Shown here piece after piece: positions 36,560-44,024 of a stretch of 45,333 nucleotides of DNA; position 1 is the first letter of the stretch; the number at the start of each line of letters is the position of its first letter. The notes under the pieces are model-generated. The model saw nothing but the letters and a program-made list of their open reading frames with translations, made no database searches and was not told where the DNA came from. Position numbers and translations under genes: made by a program. Origin of the DNA: Methanobacteriota archaeon (lineage in GTDB: Archaea > Thermoplasmatota > DTKX01 > VGTL01); contig VGTL01000018.1 of the NCBI GenBank assembly GCA_016874675.1, positions 1 through 45,333 of the forward strand, in the 5' to 3' direction.

Positions 36560-36912
36560 GAAGGCAGGAAGGCAGCAAGGCAGAAAGGCAGCAAGGGACG
36601 GGAGGAAGGCAGGACCGTAGAAGACCGCTGCAGCGGTCTTCTCGGCCGAGGCGAGCGAAGCTCGCCTACGGAGGCAGCAAGGGAGCTAGGGATTGCCGTC
36701 GTCCCTCCCTGCCCTGCTGCCTTCCTGCCCCCCTTGCTGCCTTCCCTTGCTGCCTTGCTGCCTTCCCTTGCTGCCTTGCTGCCTTCCCTTGCTGCCCTCC
36801 CTTGCTGCCTTTCTGCCTTTCTGCCTTGCTGCCCTCCCTTGCTGCCTTTCTGCCTTTCTGCCTTGCTGCCATCCCCTTCCTGCCTTCCTGCCTTGCTGCC
36901 TTGCTGCCTTCT
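36560..36912. repeat. Octamer inverted array I with nested palindromes
   Basis: The left arm (36560-36613) is GGCAGGAA and GGCAGCAA units. The middle (36615-36671) holds a cloverleaf-like set of palindromes. A short GGCAGCAAGGGAGC run and GCCGTCGTCCC follow. The right arm (about 36703-36912) is a long run of TTGCTGCC, TTCCTGCC and TTTCTGCC units. It begins 7 nt after the stop of the coiled-coil gene and fills most of the gap of about 430 bp to the lipoprotein gene. No gene is seen in it. Confidence 0.92.
36615..36671. other. Nested palindromes forming a possible cruciform
   Basis: An outer stem CCGTAG with CTACGG encloses three hairpin-forming pieces. These are a 22-bp perfect palindrome at 36620-36641 centred on CTGCAG, the 10-bp palindrome CTCGGCCGAG at 36641-36650, and GCGAGC-gaa-GCTCGC at 36651-36665. 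The set sits within the octamer array and could form a cruciform in DNA or a branched RNA. Confidence 0.7.
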
Positions 36913-36928
36913 CACCAACAATGCCAAC

Positions 36929-36939
36929 AATTTTATCTT
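36929..36939 (+). promoter_or_regulatory. TATA-like box of the lipoprotein gene
   Basis: AATTTTATCTT is centred about 50 nt before the ATG at 36984 and would give a leader of about 22 nt. That leader contains GAGGGGGT, a Shine-Dalgarno-like sequence ending 8 nt before the start codon. Confidence 0.55.
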
Positions 36940-36983
36940 CACACCCCTTACACGTGATGCAGGAACCGAGGGGGTCGTGCAGT

Positions 36984-39224
36984 ATGACAGGGGAAAAAGC
37001 CAGGTTGCCTGCGGCGTTTTTGGGATTCCTGATGGCGGCGGTGGCGCTCGCCGCCTGCACGGAGACGCCGTCGCCCGTGAACAAGGCGCCCGTGGCGCGC
37101 ATCGGCTCGCCCCCAAACGGCGCCACGTTCGACACCGGCGTGGTCATCACGTTCGACGGGAACGGGAGCTACGACCCGGAGAAGAAGGCCCTGACGTACA
37201 GGTGGAACTTCGGGGACAACACCACCGCCACGGGCAACCTGACCACCCATTCCTACGCCCTGCCGGGCAAGTACATCGTCGGCCTGGAGGTCAGCGACGG
37301 GAAGAAGACGGGCTCCTACCGCGTGGAGGTCAACATCAAGCAGGCCAACCGCGCCCCGGCGGTCAAGTTCAAATCCTCGGGCACCACCGTCTCGAACGAG
37401 GAGCAGGTCCTGTTCAACGCCTCCGAGACCACGGATGCGGACGGCGACGCGCTGACCTTCGGCTGGAGCTTCGGCGACGGGGGCACGGCCCAGGGGATGA
37501 CCGCCACCCACCTCTTCGCCGCGGTCGGCGCCTTCAATGTGACGCTCAGCGTCTCGGACGGCAAGACCACCTCCGGCGCACAGCTAGCCATCATGGTGTA
37601 CCAGGCCAACCGCCCGCCGGTCCCGGTGCTCCGGGCGGTGCCGGAGGTGGCGTTCATCCACGATCCGGTGGAGCTCGACGCCCACGGCTCGCACGACGCC
37701 GACAACGACACACTCTCGGCCTCCTGGAGCTTCGGCGACGGGAGCAACGGGACCGGGATGGAGGTGACGCACGCCTACGCCGGGCCGGGCAAGTTCACCG
37801 TCACCGGCACGGTCGGGGACGGCAAGGCCAGCCGGACGGACACCCTGGTCGTGACGGTCCTTCCCCGGGCGAGGATTCTCCTGGACTGGAACGGGACCGA
37901 CTACGGGTACATGATACTGCCCGAGGCTGCCGTGAACGGCAGCGCCCTCAATGTGGGCGTGACCAGTTCCGCGGGCGGGACCGACCCGTCCGCCGCCCTC
38001 GAGATACTGGCCGCGGACAGCTACCGCGCCACGAGCACCGTCCTGCCGACGAGGGGGGCGGTGCTCACCGTGACCGCAAGCTACCTGGGCCACGACATAG
38101 CCTCCCGCACGCTCACGATATACGAGGGGACTGCCCTTCCCGGCAAGGACTGCACCGCCACGGTCGAGAGCACCGTCTCCGGCCACTCGCAGATGCCGGA
38201 CGGCGAGGAGTGGATGAACCTTTCCGCGGCGGGTGACATAACGGTCGTTGGCTGGCACGCCGACTACGAATTGCGCATTGTGAACGGGACTATGGAGAAC
38301 ATCAACGACGCCGGCGAGAACGAGGTCCGGGCCGGGAGAAGCGAAATATACCAGGGCTGGTTCAACCAGACCTTCGACCAGGGCGTCCCGGGCAACCGGA
38401 GCTACGAGATATACGGCCGGGGCAACTCCACCACCACCAACACCACCTCCAGCGAGGTCACCGAGAGGCTCTCCGTGGAGATGGTGTGGAAGGTCTTCGA
38501 GGGCAACACCACCTACCTGTACCAGCAGATGGAGGGCACCCAGATGGGGCTCAATATCGTCATGAAGGTCGATACATTGGGCATCGAAGAGAAGGCCAAC
38601 GGCCACGGGACCATCTTCCCGTGCATAAAGACCCACACCAACATGACCGGTGATGGTAGGTTGGGCATGCTTCACCTCCGGATATTCCGCGACCTCACCT
38701 CCTGGACGGTCCAGAGCGGCCGGTATGTCAACTCGACCATATATGTCATCTATGCCATTAATGTCTACACGGTGGACGACGCCACCGGCATTTGGACGCT
38801 GTGGGCCGAGCAGTCGTCCTCCGGCGAGGAATATCCCGACGACGACGGCGACGGCACCTACAACCCGGACCCAGCGCCGGTCTCCATGGACGAAGCCTAC
38901 GAGTTCCACGGCCTCGTGCCGCGGGAGCTTCGGGTCGGCGACAGGATAGCCGGCACCAACCAGCACGGAATGATCGTGGTCATGGAGGTCACGGAGGAGT
39001 CGACCATGGGGGTCGACGTCACGGTGTACGACGTCGTGCGCGTCCAGAGCACCTTCGAGCACGATGGAGGAAACGGCAGCGGGAGCTCGGACGCCTGGGT
39101 GGTCTCTTCGGGCAACCTCACCGGACTGCCCCTGAAGACCGAGGACGTCAGGAGCTGGACCAACGATCTCAAGACCGAATCCACCACGAGCGAGATGACC
39201 GTGACCGGGGTCCGGGAGGGCTGA
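36984..39224 (+). CDS. PKD-domain lipoprotein
   Basis: This 746-residue protein has a lipoprotein-type signal: a hydrophobic run ending AVALAAC, so the cysteine near residue 25 would carry the lipid anchor. Three PKD domains follow (about 35-290). Their turns are WNFGDNTTATG, WSFGDGGTAQG and WSFGDGSNGTG, and each domain begins NRAP, NRPP or NKAP. The C-terminal two thirds is a beta-rich ectodomain without a recognised family. It has many N-x-S/T sequons and an acidic loop DDDGDGTYNPDP near residue 625. The ATG at 36984 has GAGGGGGT eight nt upstream; an in-frame ATG at 36958 lies at the expected transcription start and is less likely. A cell-surface binding or substrate-capture role is inferred. 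Confidence 0.85.
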   Translation: MTGEKARLPAAFLGFLMAAVALAACTETPSPVNKAPVARIGSPPNGATFDTGVVITFDGNGSYDPEKKALTYRWNFGDNTTATGNLTTHSYALPGKYIVGLEVSDGKKTGSYRVEVNIKQANRAPAVKFKSSGTTVSNEEQVLFNASETTDADGDALTFGWSFGDGGTAQGMTATHLFAAVGAFNVTLSVSDGKTTSGAQLAIMVYQANRPPVPVLRAVPEVAFIHDPVELDAHGSHDADNDTLSASWSFGDGSNGTGMEVTHAYAGPGKFTVTGTVGDGKASRTDTLVVTVLPRARILLDWNGTDYGYMILPEAAVNGSALNVGVTSSAGGTDPSAALEILAADSYRATSTVLPTRGAVLTVTASYLGHDIASRTLTIYEGTALPGKDCTATVESTVSGHSQMPDGEEWMNLSAAGDITVVGWHADYELRIVNGTMENINDAGENEVRAGRSEIYQGWFNQTFDQGVPGNRSYEIYGRGNSTTTNTTSSEVTERLSVEMVWKVFEGNTTYLYQQMEGTQMGLNIVMKVDTLGIEEKANGHGTIFPCIKTHTNMTGDGRLGMLHLRIFRDLTSWTVQSGRYVNSTIYVIYAINVYTVDDATGIWTLWAEQSSSGEEYPDDDGDGTYNPDPAPVSMDEAYEFHGLVPRELRVGDRIAGTNQHGMIVVMEVTEESTMGVDVTVYDVVRVQSTFEHDGGNGSGSSDAWVVSSGNLTGLPLKTEDVRSWTNDLKTESTTSEMTVTGVREG

Positions 39225-39245
39225 GCCCGCTCTGGGGGCCGGACA

Positions 39246-40313
39246 TTGAGCGGGCTTCCCGAGCTCCTGAGGCGTCTGTTCCGCTACTACGGCTTCGAGG
39301 GCGGGCCCGCCGCCGAGGGCTCGCCCCTGCTCCTGCGCAAGGGCGGCCTCCAGGTGGAGCTCATCCCGGTGGAGGGCGCGACCGAGCTGGACGAATCCGG
39401 CCTGGCCGGCCTTCTCGCAAGGGGCTCCCGGGCCGACCGCCGCATCGTGGCCTCCCTGGGCCGTTTCTCGGCCGGCGCCCGAGAGCTCGCCGAGAGGCGC
39501 AAGGTCCAGCTCTGGGACCGGAGCCGCCTCGAGGAGGAGGCCGGCCGCATGCTCCTTGCGGAGGTGGACACGCGGGAGGCCCCGGACGCCGACGAGAGCC
39601 TGCTCGAGCCGTTCCTCTCCGGGAAGACGCTGGGCGAGGGCGCCCCGGAAACGGAGGCATCCGGCGCGGCCGCCGCCAAGGGCGGCTCCGAAACCGGGGA
39701 TGCGGTCTGCGAGGCCCTCCCCGGGCTCGAGCTCTTCGACGGAGAGGCGGCGGTCCCTCCCGCCGTCACGCAGGAGAGGGCGCGCGAGCTCGCCGCCGAG
39801 AGGCTGGAGGGCGCCTTCCGGTTCGACCTGCGCACGGTGCCCCACTACTGCTTCGCCTTTGTTTGCCGGGTGGACACGCGCCACGGCCGCTCCGAAACGA
39901 AAAGGGGCCTCCTCCTCGTGAACGGCCTGAGCGGCGCAGTCTCCGCCTGGGAGCCCGCCGCGCTGGTCCGTCCCGACGGCGCAGCCGTCCGGGTGGAGCC
40001 GGCGCTCGACAGGGCCCAGGCCGAGGAAAGGGCCGGCGCGTGGGTCGTCTCGGCGAACACCCGGGTCGTCCACCGGAGGCACGACCGCGGCGGCGTCACG
40101 GTCTACGAGAAGACGACGCTGAGGCCGTCCCCCGGCGCCCTGAGGCTCGGATATCGCGGGCTCATCTTCCTGCCCGTCTGGGGCATAGAGGGAGGCAACG
40201 GGGCCGTGGTGCTCGACGCCCTGGAAGGGGGCATAGTGAAAGAGGAACTCTTCGCCCCGGTCGCCCGCTCCGGCGCGGATGGCGCTGCGGAGACGCCCGG
40301 CCGCTCCGAGTGA
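39246..40313 (+). CDS. Protein with restriction-endonuclease-like N-terminal domain
   Basis: This 355-residue protein begins with a region (about 1-110) that has the strand-helix pattern of the Mrr/restriction-endonuclease-like fold: a YYGF start, LQVELIPVEG, then RIVASLGRFSAGARELAERRKVQLWDRSRLEEE. The last part is typical of that fold, in which a helix precedes the final strand and a D-R-x-x-L. The usual D...E/Q-x-K catalytic set is not obvious, so the domain may bind rather than cut nucleic acid. A low-complexity Ala/Glu linker (about 115-170) leads to a C-terminal alpha/beta region with no family I recognise. A TTG start is preceded by GGGGGCCGG. It lies 21 nt after the lipoprotein gene. 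Function uncertain. Confidence 0.65.
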   Translation: MSGLPELLRRLFRYYGFEGGPAAEGSPLLLRKGGLQVELIPVEGATELDESGLAGLLARGSRADRRIVASLGRFSAGARELAERRKVQLWDRSRLEEEAGRMLLAEVDTREAPDADESLLEPFLSGKTLGEGAPETEASGAAAAKGGSETGDAVCEALPGLELFDGEAAVPPAVTQERARELAAERLEGAFRFDLRTVPHYCFAFVCRVDTRHGRSETKRGLLLVNGLSGAVSAWEPAALVRPDGAAVRVEPALDRAQAEERAGAWVVSANTRVVHRRHDRGGVTVYEKTTLRPSPGALRLGYRGLIFLPVWGIEGGNGAVVLDALEGGIVKEELFAPVARSGADGAAETPGRSE

Positions 40314-40383
40314 CAGCCGCTCCACGGAAATGCATGCCTCGCCGTGTTACTGAACGGCGACACTTTTCAAAGATTGAGAAGCA

Positions 40384-40393
40384 ATATTTATAA
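40384..40393 (+). promoter_or_regulatory. TATA box deciding the start of the acidic zinc-ribbon gene
   Basis: ATATTTATAA is centred 35 nt before the ATG at 40424. Transcription would start near 40416, downstream of another in-frame ATG at 40397, so the later ATG is the likely start. Confidence 0.65.
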
Positions 40394-40423
40394 GCCATGA
40401 ATAGGATATGGCCCTCGATAGTT

Positions 40424-41458
40424 ATGCCTGAAGAAGAAGAGGCCTTTGAATGCCCCCAGTGCGGGGCCAGCGTGGGCGTCGATGACACCAAATGCCCCGA
40501 GTGCGGGGTCGAGTTCGAGACCGAGGAGGAGGCCGCGCCCCGCGAGCCGTCCGCCCGCGTAAAAGCGCCGTCCCCCCCGGCGGCCAAGGAGGAAGCCGAG
40601 GAGGAGGAAGAAGAGGAAGACGAGGAGGAGGCGGAGGACGAGGAGGAAGGCGAGGAGGAGGAAGAGGAGGAAGACGAGGAGGAGGCGGAGGACGAGGAAG
40701 AAGGCGAGGAGGAGGCGGAGGACGAGGAGGAAGGCGAGGAGGAGGCGGAGGACGAGGGAGAAGGCGAGGAGGAGGCGGAGGACGAGGAAGAAGGCGAGGA
40801 GGAGGAGGAACCGGAGCCCCCGGAGCTGCCGGAGGCGCAGAAAGCCGGCCTCAACATCGGCGGCGTTGTCATAGCGATCCTGGGTGTGCTGGGCCTCGTC
40901 GGTGCCGTCCTGCTGGACCCGATTCTCAATATAATGGACGACAAGCACCCGGCCGACATCGTGATCGGCCCCACCCAGATGATGATCCTGGTCGTGGCCC
41001 TCATCGTCCTGGCCCTGGGCGTCGTGGTGGCCTTCGTCTGGCGCAAGAAGCCCGCCTCGGCCGGACAGGCGGCACCCGCTCCCCTCGCAGGCGAACCCCG
41101 GGCTCCGGCCATGGATGCCGGACCCGAGGAGGGCGAGGAAGAGGAGGGGGAAGAGGGCGAGGAAGCGGCTGAGGAGGAAGAAGGGGACGAGGAGGAGGAG
41201 CAGGAAAAGAAGGTTGCCGCTCCAGCCAGGCCCCCCGAGCCGCCCGCCCCGGCCGAGAAGGAGGAGGCGGAAGAGGCCGGAGAGGAGGCCGGGGAGGAAA
41301 AGGAGAAGGAAGAGGAGGAGGAGGACGACGAGGAGGCAGCGGAAGAGGAGGCCGGGCAAAAGGGGGGCGAGGCCGTCGAGTACGAGTGCCCCGCCTGCGG
41401 CGCCGCGGTCGGAGAGACGGACACCAAGTGCAAGAACTGCGGGGCGGAGTTCGAGTAG
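40424..41458 (+). CDS. Acidic membrane protein with a zinc ribbon at each end
   Basis: This 344-residue protein is nearly symmetrical. Residues 1-30 form a zinc ribbon (FECPQCGASVGVDDTKCPECG) and the last 30 form another (YECPACGAAVGETDTKCKNCG). Each is followed or preceded by a long run of Glu and Asp (about 55-130 and 230-310) built of imperfect EEEAEDEEEG repeats. The middle has two membrane helices (about 142-165 and 183-205) joined by a short DKHPADIVIGP loop, so both zinc ribbons would face the cytoplasm. Such zinc ribbons often bind protein partners in archaea. The acidic runs are encoded by a low-complexity GAGGAGGAGG-type tract that may vary in length. No function is known. Confidence 0.8.
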   Translation: MPEEEEAFECPQCGASVGVDDTKCPECGVEFETEEEAAPREPSARVKAPSPPAAKEEAEEEEEEEDEEEAEDEEEGEEEEEEEDEEEAEDEEEGEEEAEDEEEGEEEAEDEGEGEEEAEDEEEGEEEEEPEPPELPEAQKAGLNIGGVVIAILGVLGLVGAVLLDPILNIMDDKHPADIVIGPTQMMILVVALIVLALGVVVAFVWRKKPASAGQAAPAPLAGEPRAPAMDAGPEEGEEEEGEEGEEAAEEEEGDEEEEQEKKVAAPARPPEPPAPAEKEEAEEAGEEAGEEKEKEEEEEDDEEAAEEEAGQKGGEAVEYECPACGAAVGETDTKCKNCGAEFE

Positions 41459-41468
41459 GGGAAAATTA

Positions 41469-41680
41469 GGGCGCAAGGCGCAAGGCGCAAGGCGCAAGGC
41501 TTAGGGCGCAAGGGTTGAGGCACAAGGGGCAAGGAGGAGATTGCACTTCATCGTTCCTCCATGCCGTGTCTTGTCCCGCACCCCATTTCCATTGTCCCTT
41601 GACTCATCGGCCCTGGCGCATTCATCCCTTGTGCCTTGCGCCTTGCGCCTTCGTCCCTTGCGCCCTGCGCCTTGCGCCTT
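41469..41680. repeat. Heptamer inverted array J between convergent genes
   Basis: The left arm (41469-41536) starts with five units of GGCGCAA and continues with GGCACAA variants. The core of about 60 bp is not repetitive. The right arm (about 41595-41680) repeats TTGCGCC and TTGTGCC. It lies 11 nt after one stop and 8 nt before the other stop on the opposite strand, so it fills the whole convergent gap. Confidence 0.92.
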
Positions 41681-41687
41681 CTTCTTT

Positions 41688-42647
41688 TCATTCCAGCGGC
41701 TCGGCGTCGATGCCCAGCCGGGAGCGGATCTCGGCCGCCAGGGCCTCGCAGGAGCCGTGGACTGTGTAGACCTTCCGGGGCGAGCAGCGCTCCACGAAAT
41801 CCATTATCCGGTTGAAGTCGCAGTGGTTGCTGAACGGGAACTGGACGTCAATGTCGTGGGAGTTGCCGTAGTTCATGAACGCCGTCCAGCCCGAAACGAA
41901 CGCCGCTGCCGCGCCCTTTCTCCGGTACCGGCCGATGTGCTCGGGGACCGGGTGCTTGAGCTCCCTGCGCGAGGTCACGAGCACGTGGGGGGAACCTAGG
42001 AGGACATCCCCGGCCCGCGAGAGGGGCGTGCAGTCCTGCGTCACGCCGTGCCTGCGGTACACGTCGCAGATCGCCCCTATCCTGTCCGGGACCACCACGG
42101 GCGCCCGTATGCTGTTGGCCAGCGCGACGAGGTCCTGGGCCTTGCCGAACTCGTAGCTGCCCAGTATGACGGAGCCCTCCTCGAGCCCCGATTCCATCCA
42201 GGAGAGAAGGTCGGACACCACGCCCTCCTGGTCCGGGAGCACGAATCGCGGCGAGCCGTAGGTGGCCTCTATCACCAGGGTGTCGCACTTGCGGGGCGCG
42301 GCGGCGCCGCAGGTGATGCCGGTGAAGGTGTTGAAATCGCCGGTATACAAGGTGTCGTCGGCCTTGACCATCGCCGAGCCCAGGACGTGGCCCGCCTCGC
42401 TGAGTTCCACCTCGAAGCCACCAACCGCGCTCCTGCCGTCGAGGGGCACGACCCGGGCCGGGAAGTCCTCCCGGCCGGAGCGGGCCACCATTATGTCCCG
42501 CGTCTGGGGCGTCATGACGGCCCCCTCGACCATGTGGTCCAGGTGGGCGTGGGTGACGATCGCCTGGGGCCGGCGGCGCTTGGGGTCGAGGTAGAGCCTC
42601 TCCGGGCCCTTCTCGAGGCAGACCGCCCCGTCCCAGAGGACCTTCAT
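41688..42647 (-). CDS. Metallo-beta-lactamase nuclease-like protein (beta-CASP type)
   Basis: This 319-residue protein has the metallo-beta-lactamase metal motif THAHLDH (His33, His35, Asp37, His38), GHVLGSAM and YTGDFN. Its C-terminal part has PFSNHCDFNRI and YTVHGSCEALA, which match the FSxHxD and terminal histidine motifs of beta-CASP nucleases (CPSF73, Artemis, SNM1 and related archaeal proteins). These enzymes cut RNA or DNA; for this short one the substrate is unknown, and a DNA-repair exonuclease or RNA processing factor is possible. The ATG at 42647 overlaps the stop of the upstream zinc-ribbon gene (ATGA), so the two are translated together. The frame is open further upstream only because of the overlapping gene. 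Confidence 0.88.
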   Translation of the reverse strand: MKVLWDGAVCLEKGPERLYLDPKRRRPQAIVTHAHLDHMVEGAVMTPQTRDIMVARSGREDFPARVVPLDGRSAVGGFEVELSEAGHVLGSAMVKADDTLYTGDFNTFTGITCGAAAPRKCDTLVIEATYGSPRFVLPDQEGVVSDLLSWMESGLEEGSVILGSYEFGKAQDLVALANSIRAPVVVPDRIGAICDVYRRHGVTQDCTPLSRAGDVLLGSPHVLVTSRRELKHPVPEHIGRYRRKGAAAAFVSGWTAFMNYGNSHDIDVQFPFSNHCDFNRIMDFVERCSPRKVYTVHGSCEALAAEIRSRLGIDAEPLE

Positions 42648-43039
42648 CGGTCCCTCCTCGTGAAGGTGTACCTGGTCGGTTCCTTGCGCTTGACCGTGGT
42701 CCTGAAGGGGCAGGCGGGGCACCGGAACCCAAGCGTCACGGTGCCGCCGAAGACGGTCTCGTTCCGGGTCGGGCGGAGCGGGCTTCCGCACACGGGGCAC
42801 TTGAAGCGGGCGGTCCTCTTGTCCGTGTCCCTCCACTGTATTTCCACGTGGGCGAGCCCGGTGGTTATCGCGAGCCGCCTTATCCTCTCGGGGCTGGCCG
42901 TGAGACCCGGGTCGGTCCTCTTGAGCTCCTTTAGGACCTTCTCCCGGAGCTCCCGCTGGGAGCAAATGGTCTTCCGGCTGCCCAGGGCGCGCCTCAAGGC
43001 CTCTACCAGCGTCTCCTCGTCGGCGAGCTTCCAGCCCAT
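42644..43039 (-). CDS. Zinc-ribbon protein with helical N-terminal domain
   Basis: This 131-residue protein has an N-terminal region of about 70 residues with a winged-helix-like pattern (LVEALRRALGSRKTICSQRELREKV, then SPERIRRLAITTGLAHVEIQW). A zinc ribbon follows (CPVCGSPLRPTRNETVFGG then FRCPACPF) with a basic tail. This would suit nucleic acid binding. The gene overlaps the start of the beta-CASP-like nuclease by four nt, so it may present substrate to it. A TATA-like TTTTTATAGT lies 27 nt before the ATG at 43039, so the message is probably leaderless. An ATG at 43102 is in the same frame but is upstream of that box. Confidence 0.8.
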   Translation of the reverse strand: MGWKLADEETLVEALRRALGSRKTICSQRELREKVLKELKRTDPGLTASPERIRRLAITTGLAHVEIQWRDTDKRTARFKCPVCGSPLRPTRNETVFGGTVTLGFRCPACPFRTTVKRKEPTRYTFTRRDR

Positions 43040-43060
43040 CACGCGGGATATCGGGATGCA

Positions 43061-43070
43061 ACTATAAAAA
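43061..43070 (-). promoter_or_regulatory. TATA box of the zinc-ribbon/nuclease pair
   Basis: The minus strand reads TTTTTATAGT, centred 27 nt from the ATG at 43039. It shows that the pair has its own leaderless transcript and rules out the longer upstream start. Confidence 0.65.
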
Positions 43071-43075
43071 ATGGG

Positions 43076-43173
43076 GGAAGGGGAGCAGGGAGCGGGAGGC
43101 AAGGGCAGCGGGCAGTATTGGGCGAAGGGGTCCGTTCAATAACCGCTGCCTGCTGCCCGCTGCCCGCTCCCCG
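43076..43173. repeat. Short inverted array K (GGGCAGC units) between divergent genes
   Basis: The left arm (about 43076-43117) contains GGGGAGCAGGGAGCGGGAGG and GGGCAGCGGGCAG. The right arm (about 43144-43172) reads CTGCCTGCTGCCCGCTGCCC and GCTCCCC. The core is TATTGGGCGAAGGGG followed by TCCGTTCAATA, itself partly self-complementary (TATTG, CAATA). It lies between two divergent promoters. Confidence 0.8.
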
Positions 43174-43187
43174 GTGCAACAAAGCAT

Positions 43188-43200
43188 TAAAAATATATAC
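43188..43200 (+). promoter_or_regulatory. TATA box of etfBA
   Basis: TAAAAATATATAC is centred about 39 nt before the TTG start. The short leader contains GAGGTG (43222-43227), five nt before that start codon. Confidence 0.6.
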
Positions 43201-43232
43201 GCTCGTGCGTTTCCCAGCGGCGAGGTGGGAAA

Positions 43233-44024
43233 TTGGTGGAAACGGTCGTGGTGGCGAAGGTGACCGTCGATGTCCAGGCCGTCAAGATGGACGCGGACAC
43301 GAGCGAGCCCATCCTCAAGGGCGTCCCGTTGAAGGTGAGCGACTTCGACAAGAACGCGATGGAGGAGGCCCTGAGGACAAAGGCCAAGCTCGGGGGCAAG
43401 GTACGGGTCGTGACAGCCGGTCCGCCCGAGGCCAGGGACAAGCTGCGCGAGCTCATCGCCATGGGCGCCGAGGAGGCCTATCTCGTAACGGACGCCCGGT
43501 TCTCCGAGCTCGACTATGCCGCCGTCGGCAAGCTGCTGGCGGCCGCCATAAGGAAGCTGGGCAAGATCGACCTCGTCTTGGCGGGCGAGGCCTCCATCGA
43601 CCAGTACTCCGGCCAGATGGGCCCGCGCCTGGCCGGTGCCCTGGGCGTTCCGAGCGTCTCGTACGTCCGAAAGCTCACGCCCGACAAGGAAGGGCTGGTG
43701 GCCGAGCGCGAGATGGGGGACCTCGTCGAGGAGTACCGTTTGCCCTATCCCGCCCTGGTCACGCTCACAAAGGAGATCAACGAGCCGCGCCTTCCGAACA
43801 TGATGCAGATCATCGGCGCCTCCAAGAAGCCGATAACCGAGTGGCGGGCCGATACCCTGGGGGTCGCCCCCGCCGAGCTTGAGCCCGCGGTCCGGCTCGC
43901 CGGGCTGCGGGGCATCGTGATGAAGCGTCGCAACGTGCTCTTCGCCGACGAGCCGCCCGAGGCGGCCCGGAAGCTGGTCGAGGCCCTTAGAGGCGAGGGC
44001 GTGCTGGGGGGCGGGCAGAAATGA
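43233..44024 (+). CDS. etfB: Electron transfer flavoprotein, beta subunit
   Basis: This 263-residue protein is the small ETF subunit. It has the family's N-terminal KVTVDVQAVKMDADTSEPIL, the region DFDKNAMEEALRTKAKLGG, and AGEASIDQYSGQMGPRLAGALGVP, which matches the ETF-beta signature around the adenine nucleotide site. With EtfA it forms a soluble heterodimer that takes electrons from dehydrogenases, often of acyl-CoA or amino acid derived substrates, and passes them to quinone- or ferredoxin-linked acceptors. I chose the TTG at 43233, preceded at five nt by GAGGTG; the GTG right after it is an alternative. The stop overlaps the etfA start (ATGA), so the two are translated together. No dehydrogenase or ETF:quinone oxidoreductase gene is present in the window. 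Confidence 0.94.
   Translation: MVETVVVAKVTVDVQAVKMDADTSEPILKGVPLKVSDFDKNAMEEALRTKAKLGGKVRVVTAGPPEARDKLRELIAMGAEEAYLVTDARFSELDYAAVGKLLAAAIRKLGKIDLVLAGEASIDQYSGQMGPRLAGALGVPSVSYVRKLTPDKEGLVAEREMGDLVEEYRLPYPALVTLTKEINEPRLPNMMQIIGASKKPITEWRADTLGVAPAELEPAVRLAGLRGIVMKRRNVLFADEPPEAARKLVEALRGEGVLGGGQK

Noticed and set aside
41688-43061. A single long minus-strand gene joining the zinc-ribbon region and the beta-CASP-like nuclease.
   Set aside because: The first 138 codons of that frame are shadow sequence. The zinc-ribbon protein is read in another frame and ends with an ATGA overlap at the nuclease start.
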